A stretch of DNA of 64,000 nucleotides, taken from Isoetes taiwanensis (lineage: Eukaryota; Streptophyta; Lycopodiopsida; Isoetales; Isoetaceae). Under the pieces are notes generated by a model that was not told the origin of the DNA, searched no databases, and saw nothing but the letters and a program-made list of their open reading frames with translations. This document shows, one piece after another, positions 22,009 through 33,492 of this stretch. The stretch spans positions 9,746,220 to 9,810,219 of the forward strand of contig JAJEKV010000054.1 of assembly GCA_021234155.1 (NCBI GenBank), written 5' to 3'. Each line of letters opens with the position of its first letter. Within the stretch, counting starts at the first letter, position 1. A program made the translations under genes and the position numbers.

Positions 22009-22728
22009 GCATAAATTGGGCGCAAATGCACCGATCGTGGGACAAACCATAGTACCTAGATGCTTGTTTCCTTGGCAAGCTCGATCCCATTGCTCTAGAG
22101 CAGGTCAAAATGGCCCATTACAAGGAGCACATCAACCCGGTGTTAGCCCTGGGGGCCCACAGCCTCTACCCGCTCCCACCGCCTCGAAAAAGCCGCGAGG
22201 CTCATTGCCTCCATTCGCGAGACAGTGCCCACCATCTTCGTGATCGAGATTTGGATTGGGGAGCCCCGCCAGGACAAAGCTCGTCAGGCTGTCAAAAAAT
22301 GCCGTTGAGGATGAGTCTCACACTTTCCGTAGAGTTGCCCGCTCACCGATTCGGGCCAGATACGCCCCTTAGTACCTACCGGGCGTGCCCCTTGCATTTG
22401 CCGATGAACACACCGCCAAGACGCGCCACCGGGTCATACATCCAGAGGTACCGGACCTCGCGAGGTCACCTTTTTGCCCCCACCTGGTTGTCCACGACTA
22501 GGCACTACGGGTGGTGCATGATCAGTATATATTGGGATGTTTCTCGCATTTTATATGATTAGCACAGGTTTGTCGCCAGGGCCGATTGTCGCCACGGTTT
22601 TTTCGAAAAACTTTCCGGGCGGGGTTTTTAATCCGGCAAGAATCCGCTTTCGCGTTTTTGTATTGGGTCCCATAGACCGATTGGTCTCCGTGGACGATAA
22701 AAGTAACTTCCTTCCTTCCTTCCTTCCT
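22009..22728. mobile_element. About 720-bp GC-rich insertion in unit 2, origin unknown
   Basis: Unit 3 reads GGGGTCCACGCCCTTGCTTTAATATG. In unit 2 the same flanks are separated by about 720 bp of much more GC-rich DNA that ends in four TTCC repeats. No terminal inverted repeat is evident and any target duplication is at most about 2 bp. Reading frames change along it. MAHYKEHINPVLALGAHSLY in one frame and EKAARLIASIRETVPTIFVI in another look protein-like, so it may be a frameshifted gene or element fragment. I do not recognise it. Its absence from the other units dates it after the array formed. Confidence 0.7.
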
Positions 22729-23058
22729 TGCTTTAATATGTGTTCAAATATAACCATTAATATTAGTACAAATTTCAGAGCATTAAAAAGACTTTTGTCC
22801 TTTTCTCACTTGGTGCAAGTCACCCATTAAACATTTATTGGTATAAACCATCTTCTAACATATTCGACCTTTGAAAATCATAGCTTTCAACAATTAGAAG
22901 ACTAAAGGAGCTTTCCACCATTAGTCCAATATTTTATTGTCAAACTTAACATGTAGCATACATTATATTTCTCAAGGTTTCAAATCACAAGTGCAAGCAT
23001 TAAATATGTTTTCCATGTCCAATATTTCTCTTATAAGCATAAGATAGACAATTTTTAA

Positions 23059-23089
23059 TTCTTCTTCTTCTTCTTCTTCTTCTTCTTCT
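23059..23089. repeat. (TTC)n microsatellite, head of unit 3
   Basis: Pure TTC tract of 31 bp. Confidence 0.95.
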
Positions 23090-23119
23090 CCCACAATCCC
23101 TCCCTCGGGATGTAGGACA

Positions 23120-23174
23120 CCTCTTTTTATAAGGAAAGTAGGACCCCCCTTATAAAAAGAGGGGTCCTACTTCC
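23120..23174. other. Interleaved double palindrome (unit 3)
   Basis: Same A-B-A'-B' arrangement as at 19037, base-for-base conserved. Confidence 0.9.
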
Positions 23175-26100
23175 TTACACCAGAAGAAAGTAGATTCATA
23201 GAATCTTTAATTCAGCAACCATATATTTCATCATCCTCAGATATTATTAGTATAAGGTACAAAGGGACCAAATACCATATCCGCATTAGCAGATAATTCG
23301 AGAACCAGTACAGTGGACTAGTTCAAGACCTGAAATTATCAGGATTTTAAAATTGTGAAGTATAGGGGCACAATGGGCCCTAAGCACCAATGGACAGCCT
23401 GATATAGTATAATGAACTATATCATTTAATAGGCTATGGGCTATTTTCCATATCATATGGTAGCAGAACCTATTTTTTTGTCCAAAAGCAATAATAATCA
23501 AACTAACCTGGTTTGTAGAAGAGATGCGTTTGCCAGATAACTCCAGCAAGTGGAAGTCACAATTTCTTCTTCGTACACGTTCTTACCCAGACTACAGTCA
23601 CATTTAAGCACATAAGTACATTAAAAGAACCTCGTTCAAGGCAAGAGCATATTTCCAAATATCCATCCTGGTTTTTTACGCCAGGCCACATCAAGCACTC
23701 TCCAAACCATAGCCCATATAATTTGCCATAACGTCTTACATCTGTGCAATTGAGAAATCTCACATCTTGTCACATAATCTTACATCTATAAACTAATTCT
23801 TACATCTATAAACTTGAATAGCAAATTGTAAAACATAAAGTAATTTGAATTTTGAATTTTGAAAGTATAAAGTATAGAGCTTCATAATCTTGTCATGTAA
23901 TCTTACATTTCTAAACTTATCTTACATCTTACTTTGTTTGTAGCATTCAACTTTGATAATACCAATCTGTGCATATACAAGGTAGAACCTCCACGTGTCT
24001 TAGCTCCAGGAGTTCCAATTTCGATATTCCATCCTCTTTCAAGTTAACGACCACCTAGCAAGCAAAATAGAGACAATTGGAGGAGAGAACCCGTACTGCA
24101 CCAATCATGCAAACGTTAGCGGTAATCCCTTAGCGATGCAAAGGGCCAAAAGGTACATTGGGTCTCTCGGTTTATCAACGATCACCAATTGTATCCTTTT
24201 GCCCCGAGATGACATTAACAAGAAAGATAACCTGAATAATATATTTAACATCACAAAATATTTCAGCATCCCATCGTACTAATTTCAAGCTATACCATTA
24301 GATGAGAACTAATTTCTTAGTCCCAGACCTAGCTGGTTAACTTGATAATTAGTTTTATATCATTAAGTATAAGCATTTGAACTTGTAAGCATAATCCATC
24401 ATAATCATAAATCATAAATTGGTTTTATAGCGTAAAGTACAAGATCTTAGTCTGTTTAATAACATAATTCCATATCCATTAAATTTCTTGACCATATTAC
24501 AGTTTGATAATTTTATGTTCGTTAGTATACTTGCATGGTGGAGCATGCAAAACATTAATCAGAAGCTTGAAAACCATAAAGGCTTATCTTTGGCCATTTT
24601 CAGCTATAAATTGGTGCTAACAAAGGTCATATAACTTAGCTTTCAAACTTTGAGACCGTATTAGAGCAAAGCAATAGACCATAAGGTAGAGCAATGCATA
24701 TTGCACATGAATCCCTGTTCTCAATAAGCGTATTGCTTTTTACATAAGCATAATAATGCGACCAGCTAGAACTCAGTACTTGCAATCTATAGTTCTATAG
24801 AATCATATAGATCCAACTGCAAGACAATGGATTCTTGCATTCAAGTCCATTTATAGCAACTCAACATGCTTTCTAAGTGATCAAAGAATCAGAAGCATGA
24901 TCATATAATTTGTATCATGATTAAGAAAGCCTTATTCTCGTATGTATTTATAGACCGTTATTATTCTGTTAACCTTACAAAGCGCAGAACTGTTTTTACA
25001 GCATAAAGCTTCTCAAGCTAACCTGAGATGATTCCGCTTCATAGACATCATGTCAAATATGTTGCGCTCAAGCTTTAATGGTGAAGAACTCCACACTTTA
25101 CTCATTTCGTAGAGGCTTCTAAAGTTGAAAGCATTTGCCAAAAATTTAATTTGTATAGGCTTCTAAACTTGAAAGCATATGCCTGCCACTGCAATTTAGA
25201 GCAAAAACATTTGTGCTAGTTACATGAAGCTCAAAGAGGCAAAACCCTCCAACAAAATCAGAGAATAGATCACTGATCCTTGTGATTTTTCTAGAAATAT
25301 GTTTGTGAAAACAAATGCTTACTTGTGCACATGTATTTGCCAGATCCGCCATCTAAGATCATTTTGCCTTGTGGATACGTTGTCCATGCTTTTAAAGCCA
25401 TCCGAAGTTCACCAAGACCGGCTACACCGTGCAAAATCCGAACTCTACATGATGGTATCAATCAGGTATATGGTAAAGTGCGCCAGCTGCTATTAGACAT
25501 GCTGAAATGTTGGTCCAGATCATTGCGGCCAGTTTGTAGTCTTCACCATGCTTTGCAAAAGCAAAAATCACCATCAAGATTCTGCGCCTAATCACAGGCC
25601 TGCGATCCACAACAGGTTTTAAAACTATGAAGGACAAGAATCATAGGCATCTCTGATTTTATGGCAGCTACTATAGAAAGGGCAGCATCAAAAAATCGAT
25701 CATGCTAAGCTCTTTGGGCGGCCATTTTGGCGCCACAGTTTCATTGAGCAAAGCCCCACAAATATAACCTAGAATAATTATTCCTGTTTTTGCATATGCC
25801 TTACTATAGGCATTTCATATCCATGGCATTAAAGCCACAATCGGCCCCTTTTTCCACAATCGGCATCACTCTTTTATGGAAGCATCGGTAAGCATAAAAA
25901 AAGATTTTATGGCTTTTCCCATTAACAAAACTTGGCTTTTTGCACACAACTTTTCATTTGGAAACATCTCTAGGAATGTAAAGTGATATGGGACTTTTGC
26001 CCATTAAAGAAACGTGGCATTATGCAAACCATCCATTAAAAATAAAGGAAGCTCCAAATCGTAACATCATTTTTATGGGGTCCACGCCCTTGCTTTAATA

Positions 26101-26420
26101 TGTGTTCAAATATAACCATTAATATTAGTACAAATTTCAGAGCATTAAAAAGACTTTTGTCCTTTTCTCACTTGGTGCAAGTCACCCATTAAACATTTAT
26201 TGGTATAAACCATCTTCTAACATATTCGACCTTTGAAAATCATAGCTTTCAACAATTAGAAGACTAAAGGAGCTTTCCACCATTAGTCCAATATTTTATT
26301 GTCAAACTTAACATGTAGCATACATTATATTTCTCAAGGTTTCAAATCACAAGTGCAAGCATTAAATATGTTTTCCATGTCCAATATTTCTCTTATAAGC
26401 ATAAGATAGACAATTTTTAA

Positions 26421-26460
26421 TTCTTCTTCTTCTTCTTCTTCTTCTTCTTCTTCTTCTTCT
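26421..26460. repeat. (TTC)n microsatellite, head of unit 4
   Basis: Pure TTC tract of 40 bp. Confidence 0.95.
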
Positions 26461-26490
26461 CCCACAATCCCTCCCTCGGGATGTAGGACA

Positions 26491-26545
26491 CCTCTTTTTA
26501 TAAGGAAAGTAGGACCCCCCTTATAAAAAGAGGGGTCCTACTTCC
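26491..26545. other. Interleaved double palindrome (unit 4)
   Basis: Same A-B-A'-B' arrangement as at 19037, fully conserved. Confidence 0.9.
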
Positions 26546-29500
26546 TTACACCAGAAGAAAGTAGATTCATAGAATCTTTAATTCAGCAACCATATATTTC
26601 ATCATCTGTATATTATTAGTATAAGGTACAGTGGACCAAATACCATATCCGCATTAGCAGATAATTCGAGAACCAGTACAGTGGACTAGTTCAAGACCTG
26701 AAATTATCAGGATTTTAAAATTGTGAAGTATAGGGGCACAATGGGCCCTAAGCACCAATGGACAGCCTGATATAGTATAATGAACTATATCATTTAATAG
26801 GCTATGGGCTATTTTCCATATCATATGGTAGCAGAACCTATTTTTTTGTCCAAAAGCAATAATAATCAAACTAACCTGGTTTGTAGAAGAGATGCGTTTG
26901 CCAGATAACTCCAGCAAGTGGAAGTCACAATTTCTTCTTTTTCAGACACGCTTCTTACCTGACTACTGTCACATTTAAGCACATAAGTACATTAAAAGAA
27001 CCTCGCTCAAGGCAAGAGCATATTTCCAAATATCCATCCCGGTTTTTACGCCAGCCACATCAAGCACTCTCCAAACCATAGCCCATATAATTTGCCATAA
27101 CGTCTTACATCTGTGCAATTGAGAAATCTCACATCTTGTCACATAATCTTACATCTATAAACTAATTCTTACATCTATAAACTTGAATAGCAAATTGTAA
27201 AACATAAAGTAATTTGAATTTTGAATTTTGAAAGTATAAAGTATAGAGCTTCATAATCTTGTCATGTAATCTTACATTTCTAAACTTATCTTACATCTTA
27301 CTTTGTTTGTAGCATTCAACTTTGATAATACCAATCTGTGCATATACAAGGTAGAACCTCCACGTGTCTTAGCTCCAGGAGTTCCAATTTCAGATATTCC
27401 ATCCTCTTTCAAGTTAACGACCACCTAGCAAGCAAAATAGAGACAATTGGAGGAGAGAACCCGTACCTGCAGCCAATCATGCAAACGTTAGCAGTAATCC
27501 CGGTAACGATGCAAGGGCCAAAAGGTACATTGGGTCTCTCAGTTTATCACTGATCACCAATTGTATCCTTTTGCCCTGAGATGACATTAACAAGAAAGAT
27601 AACTGGAATAATATATTTAACATCACAAAATATTTCAGCATCCCATCGTACTAATTTCAAGCTATACCATTAGATGAGAACTAATTTCTTAGTCCCAGAC
27701 CTAGCTGGTTAACTTGATAATTAGTTTTATATCATTAAGTATAAGCATTTGAACTTGTAAGCATAATCCATCATAATCATAAATCATAAATTGGTTTTAT
27801 AGCGTAAAGTACAAGATCTTAGTCTGTTTAATAACATAATTCCATATCCATTAAATTTCTTGACCATATTACAGTTTGATAATTTTATGTTCGTTAGTAT
27901 ACTTGCATGGTGGAGCATGCAAAACATTAATCAGAAGCTTGAAAACCATAAAGGCTTATGCTGGCCATTTTCAGCTATAAATTGGTGCTAACAAAGGTCA
28001 TATAACTTAGCTTTCAAACTTTGAGACCGTATTAGAGCAAAGCAATAGACCATAAGGTAGAGCAATGCATATTGCACATGAATCCCTGTTCTCAATAAGC
28101 GTATTGCTTTTTACATAAGCATAATAATGCGACCAGCTAGAACTCAGTACTTGCAATCTATAGTTCTATAGAATCATATAGATCCAACTAGGAAGACAAT
28201 GGATTCTTGCATTCAAGTCCATTTATAGCAACTCAACATGCTTTCTAAGTGATCAAAGAATCAGAAGCATGATCATATAATTTGTATCATGATTAAGAAA
28301 GCCTTATTCTCGTATGTATTTATAGACCGTTATTATTCTGTTAACCTTACAAAGCGCTAAATCTGTTTTTTCAAAGATAAAGCTTCTCAAGCTAACTTTG
28401 AGATGATTCCGCTTCATAGACATCATGTCAAATATGTTGCTCAAGCTTTAATGGTGAAGAACTCCACACTTTACTCATTTCGTAGAGGCTTCTAAAGTTG
28501 AAAGCATTTGCCAAAAATTTAATTTGTATAGGCTTCTAAACTTGAAAGCATATGCCCCTTACTTTTGCAATTTAGAGCAAAAACATTTGTGCTAGTTACA
28601 TGAAGCTCAAAGAGGCAAAACCCTCCAACAAAATCAGAGAATAGATCACTGATCCTTGTGATTTTTCTAGAAATATGTTTGTGAAAACAAATGCTTACTT
28701 GTGCACATGTATTTGCCAGATCCGCCATCTAAGATCATTTTGCCTTGTGGATACGTTGTCCATGCTTTTAAAGCCATCTGAGTTCACCAAGACTGGCTAC
28801 ACCAGGCAAATCCGGAACTCTACATGATGGTATCAATCAGGTATATGGTAAAGTGCGCCAGCTGCTATTAGACATGCTGAAATGTTGGTCCAGATCATTG
28901 CGGCCAGTTTGTAGTCTTCACCATGCTTTGCAAAAGCAAAAATCACCATCAAGATTCTCATACCTAATCACGCGGCTGCGATCCACAACAGGTTTTAAAA
29001 CTATGAAGGACAAGAATCATAGGCATCTCTGATTTTATGGCAGCTACTATAGAAAGGGCAGCATCAAAAAATCGATCATGCTAAGCTCTTTGGGCGGCCA
29101 TTTTGGCGCCACAGTTTCATTGAGCAAAGCCCCACAAATATAACCTAGAATAATTATTCCTGTTTTTGCATATGCCTTACTATAGGCATTTCATATCCAT
29201 GGCATTAAAGCCACAATCGGCCCCTTTTTCCACAATCGGCATCACTCTTTTATGGAAGCATCGGTAAGCATAAAAAAAGATTTTATGGCTTTTCCCATTA
29301 ACAAAACTTGGCTTTTTGCACACAACTTTTCATTTGGAAACATCTCTAGGAATGTAAAGTGATATGGGACTTTTGCCCATTAAAGAAACGTGGCATTATG
29401 CAAACCATCCATTAAAAATAAAGGAAGCTCCAAATCGTAACATCATTTTTATGGGGTCCACGCCCTTGCTTTAATATGTGTTCAAATATAACCATTAATA

Positions 29501-29796
29501 TTAGTACAAATTTCAGAGCATTAAAAAGACTTTTGTCCTTTTCTCACTTGGTGCAAGTCACCCATTAAACATTTATTGGTATAAACCATCTTCTAACATA
29601 TTCGACCTTTGAAAATCATAGCTTTCAACAATTAGAAGACTAAAGGAGCTTTCCACCATTAGTCCAATATTTTATTGTCAAACTTAACATGTAGCATACA
29701 TTATATTTCTCAAGGTTTCAAATCACAAGTGCAAGCATTAAATATGTTTTCCATGTCCAATATTTCTCTTATAAGCATAAGATAGACAATTTTTAA

Positions 29797-29942
29797 TTCT
29801 TCTTCTTCTTCTTCTTCTTCTTCTTCTTCTTCTTCTTCTTCTTCTTCTTCTTCTTCTTCTTCTTCCTTCTTCTTCTTCTTCTTCTTCTTCTTCTTCTTCT
29901 TCTTCTTCTTCTTCTTCTTCTTCTTCTTCTTCTTCTTCTTCT
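29797..29942. repeat. (TTC)n microsatellite, head of unit 5, expanded
   Basis: A TTC tract of 146 bp with one interruption (TTCCTTC near 29863). It is much longer than the tracts heading units 2-4. Confidence 0.95.
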
Positions 29943-29972
29943 CCCACAATCCCTCCCTCGGGATGTAGGACA

Positions 29973-30027
29973 CCTCTTTTTATAAGGAAAGTAGGACCCC
30001 CCTTATAAAAAAAGGGGTCCTACTTCC
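29973..30027. other. Interleaved double palindrome (unit 5)
   Basis: Same arrangement as at 19037. One G of A' is A here (AAAAAAAGGGG), which breaks one A-A' pair but leaves B-B' intact. Confidence 0.85.
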
Positions 30028-33000
30028 TTACACTGAAAGAAAGTAGATTCATAGAATCTTTAATTCAAAAACCATATATTTCATCATCTCAGATATTATT
30101 AGTATAAGGTACAAAGGGACCAAATACCATATCCGCATTAGCAGATAATTCGAGAACCAAGATGCAGGGACTAGTTCAAGACACCGAAATTATCGAGATT
30201 TTAAAATTGTGAAGTATAGGGGCACAATGGGCCCTAAGCACCAATGGATGACTGATATAGTATAATGAACTATATCATTTAATAGGCTATGGGCTATTTT
30301 CCATATCATATGGTAGCAGAACCTATTTTTTTGTCCAAAAGCAATAATAATCAAACTAACCTGGTTTGTAGAAGAGATGCGTTTGCCAGATAACTCCAGC
30401 AAGTGGAAGTCACAATTTCTTCTTTTCAGACACGCGTTCTTACCCAAACTACCACATTTAAGCACATAAGTACATTAAAAGAACCTCGTTCAAGGCAAGA
30501 GCATATTTCCAAATATCCACCCTGGTTTTTTACGCCAGGCCACATCAAGCACTCTCCAAACCATAGCCCATATAATTTGCCATAACGTCTTACATCTGTG
30601 CAATTGAGAAATCTCACATCTTGTCACATAATCTTACATCTATAAACTAATTCTTACATCTATAAACTTGAATAGCAAATTGTAAAACATAAAGTAATTT
30701 GAATTTTGAATTTTGAAAGTATAAAGTATAGAGCTTTATAATCTTGTCATGTAATCTTACATTTCTAAACTTATCTTACATCTTACTTTGTTTGTAGCAT
30801 TCAACTTTGATAATACCAATCTGTGCATATACAAGGTAGAACCTCCACGTGTCTTAGCTCCAGGAGTTCCAATTTCAGATATTCCATCCTCTTTCAAGTT
30901 AACGACCACCTAGCAAGCAAAATAGAGACAATTGGAGGAGAGAACCCGTGCAAACGTTAGCAGTAATCCCGGTAACGATGCAAGGGCCAAAAGGTACATT
31001 GGGTCTCTCAGTTTATCACTGATCACCAATTGTATCCTTTTGCCCTGAGATGACATTAACAAGAAAGATAACTGGAATAATATATTTAACATCACAAAAT
31101 ATTTCAGCATCCCATCGTACTAATTTCAAGCTATACCATTAGATGAGAACTAATTTCTTAGTCCCAGACCTAGCTGGTTAACTTGATAATTAGTTTTATA
31201 TCATTAAGTATAAGCATTTGAACTTGTAAGCATAATCCATCATAATCATAAATCATAAATTGGTTTTATAGCGTAAAGTACAAGATCTTAGTCTGTTTAA
31301 TAACATAATTCCATATCCATTAAATTTCTTGACCATATTACAGTTTGATAATTTTATGTTCGTTAGTATACTTGCATGGTGGAGCATGCAAAACATTAAT
31401 CAGAAGCTTGAAAACCATAAAGGCTTATCTTTGCCATTTTCAGCCTATAAATTGGTGCTAACAAAGGTCATATAACTTAGCTTTCAAACTTTGAGACCGT
31501 ATTAGAGCAAAGCAATAGACCATAAGGTAGAGCAATGCATATTGCACATGAATCCCCGTTTCTCAATAAGCGTATTGCTTTTTACATAAGCATAATAATG
31601 CGACCAACTAGAACTTCGATGACTTGCAATCTATAGTTCTATAGAATCATATAGATCCAACCCAAGACAATGGATTCTTGCATTCAAGTCCATTTATAGC
31701 AACTCAACATGCTTTCTAAGTGATCAAAGAATCGGAAGCATGATCATATAATTTGTATCATGATTAAGAAAGCCTTATTCTCGTATGTATTTATAGACCG
31801 TTATTATTACTCGTTAACCTTACAAAGCGCTTGAACCTGTTTTTGAAAGATAAAGCTTCTCAAGCTAACCCGAGATGATTCCGCTTCATAGACATCATGT
31901 CAAATATGTTGCGCTCAAGCTTTAATGGTGAAGAACTCCACACTTTACTCATTTAAGTAGAGGCTTCTAAAGTTGAAAGCATTTGCCAAAAATTTAATTT
32001 GTATAGGCTTCTAAACTTGAAAGCATATGCACCGCCAATCGCAATTTAGAGCAAAAACATTTGTGCTAGTTACATGAAGCTCAAAGAGGCAAAACCCTCC
32101 AACAAAATCAGAGAATAGATCACTGATCCTTGTGATTTTTCTAGAAATATGTTTGTGAAAACAAATGCTTACTTGTGCACATGTATTTGCCAGATCCGCC
32201 ATCTAAGATCATTTTGCCTTGTGGATACGTTGTCCATGCTTTTAAAGCCATCTGAGTTCACCAAGACTGGCTACACCAGGCAAATCCGGAACTCTACATG
32301 ATGGTATCAATCAGGTATATGGTAAAGTCGCCAGCTGCTATTAGACATCTTTGAAATGTTGGTCCGGATCATTGCGGCGGTTTGTAGTCTTCACCATGCT
32401 TTGCAAAAGCAAAAATCACCATCAAGATTCTGCACCTAATCACAGGCCTGCGATCCACAACAGGTTTTAAAACTATGAAGGACAAGAATCATAGGCATCT
32501 CTGATTTTATGGCAGCTACTATAGAAAGGGCAGCATCAAAAAATCGATCATGCTAAAGCTCTTTGGGCGGCCATTTTGGCGCCACAGTTTCATTGAGCAA
32601 AGCCCCACAAATATAACCTAGAATAATTATTCCTGTTTTTGCATATGCCTTACTATAGGCATTTCATATCCATGGCATTAAAGCCACAATCGGCCCCTTT
32701 TTCCACAATCGGCATCACTCTTTTATGGAAGCATCGGTAAGCATAAAAAAAGATTTTATGGCTTTTCCCATTAACAAAACTTGGCTTTTGCACACAACTT
32801 TTCATTTGGAAACATCTCTAGGAATGTAAAGTGATATGGGACTTTTGCCCATTAAAGAAACGTGGCATTATGCAAACCATCCATTAAAAATAAAGGAAGC
32901 TCCAAATCGTAACATCATTTTTATGGGGTCCACGCCCTTGCTTTAATATGTGTTCAAATATAACCATTAATATTAGTACAAATTTCAGAGCATTAAAAAG

Positions 33001-33268
33001 ACTTTTGTCCTTTTCTCACTTGGTGCAAGTCACCCATTAAACATTTATTGGTATAAACCATCTTCTAACATATTCGACCTTTGAAAATCATAGCTTTCAA
33101 CAATTAGAAGACTAAAGGAGCTTTCCACCATTAGTCCAATATTTTATTGTCAAACTTAACATGTAGCATACATTATATTTCTCAAGGTTTCAAATCACAA
33201 GTGCAAGCATTAAATATGTTTTCCATGTCCAATATTTCTCTTATAAGCATAAGATAGACAATTTTTAA

Positions 33269-33405
33269 TTCTTCTTCTTCTTCTTCTTCTTCTTCTTCTT
33301 CTTCTTCTTCTTCTTCTTCTTCTTCTTCTTCTTCTTCTTCTTCTTCTTCTTCTTCTTCTTCTTTCTTCTTCTTCTTCTTCTTCTTCTTCTTCTTCTTCTT
33401 CTTCT
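33269..33405. repeat. (TTC)n microsatellite, head of unit 6, expanded
   Basis: A TTC tract of 137 bp with one TTTC interruption near 33362. Confidence 0.95.
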
Positions 33406-33436
33406 CCCCCAATCCCTCTCCCTGGGATGTAGGACA

Positions 33437-33492
33437 CCTCTTTTTTATAAGGAAAGTAGGACCCCCCTTATAAAAAGAGGGGTCCTACTTCC
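33437..33492. other. Interleaved double palindrome (unit 6)
   Basis: Same arrangement as at 19037 with one extra T in arm A. Confidence 0.9.

Larger units (their letters stand above)
18979..23058. repeat. Satellite array unit 2 (with GC-rich insertion)
   Basis: A full unit: TTC tract, palindromic head, head segment, TTCTTCTTC-G, then the body. Without its insertion at about 22009-22728 it is about 3.36 kb. It shows several of the CAG/CTG-site variants (for example CAAAGATAAAGC where unit 1 has CAGCATAAAGC). Translations of its open frames are identical between units only because the DNA is. I call no gene. Confidence 0.95.
23059..26420. repeat. Satellite array unit 3
   Basis: A complete uninterrupted unit of about 3.36 kb, and a good reference copy. 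In order: TTC tract; palindromic head; head segment of about 500 bp ending near TTCTTCTTCG; body starting at GTTCTTACC; and the end at ATAGACAATTTTTAA. It is almost identical to unit 6. Confidence 0.95.
26421..29796. repeat. Satellite array unit 4
   Basis: A complete unit of about 3.38 kb, collinear with unit 3. Its right part shows altered CAG/CTG sites (for example CCCCTTACTTTTGC for CCTGCCACTGC at about 28555). Confidence 0.95.
29797..33268. repeat. Satellite array unit 5
   Basis: A complete unit of about 3.47 kb including its long TTC tract. It is the most variant copy. It has a short deletion after GAGAACCCGTG (about 30950), where other units have CCTGCAGCCAATCATGC, and many CAG/CTG-site changes. 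Confidence 0.95.

Noticed and set aside
23286-23549. An 87-codon minus-strand frame repeated in units at 23286, 26654, 33601 (and altered in others)
   Set aside because: It is conserved only because the DNA units are near-identical. It has no domain, has indels in units 2 and 5, and no counterpart in the diverged modules.
25146-25352. A 68-codon minus-strand frame (MADLANTCAQ...) repeated in every unit
   Set aside because: Same reason: shared by recent tandem copies, no recognisable family, and its C-terminal end varies freely with the CAG/CTG-site changes.
25450-25475. TGGTATCAATCAGGTATATGG as an LTR-retrotransposon primer-binding site
   Set aside because: It matches the initiator-Met site only in the first eight bases, and no LTR end lies just upstream. 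It is in the middle of the repeat unit.
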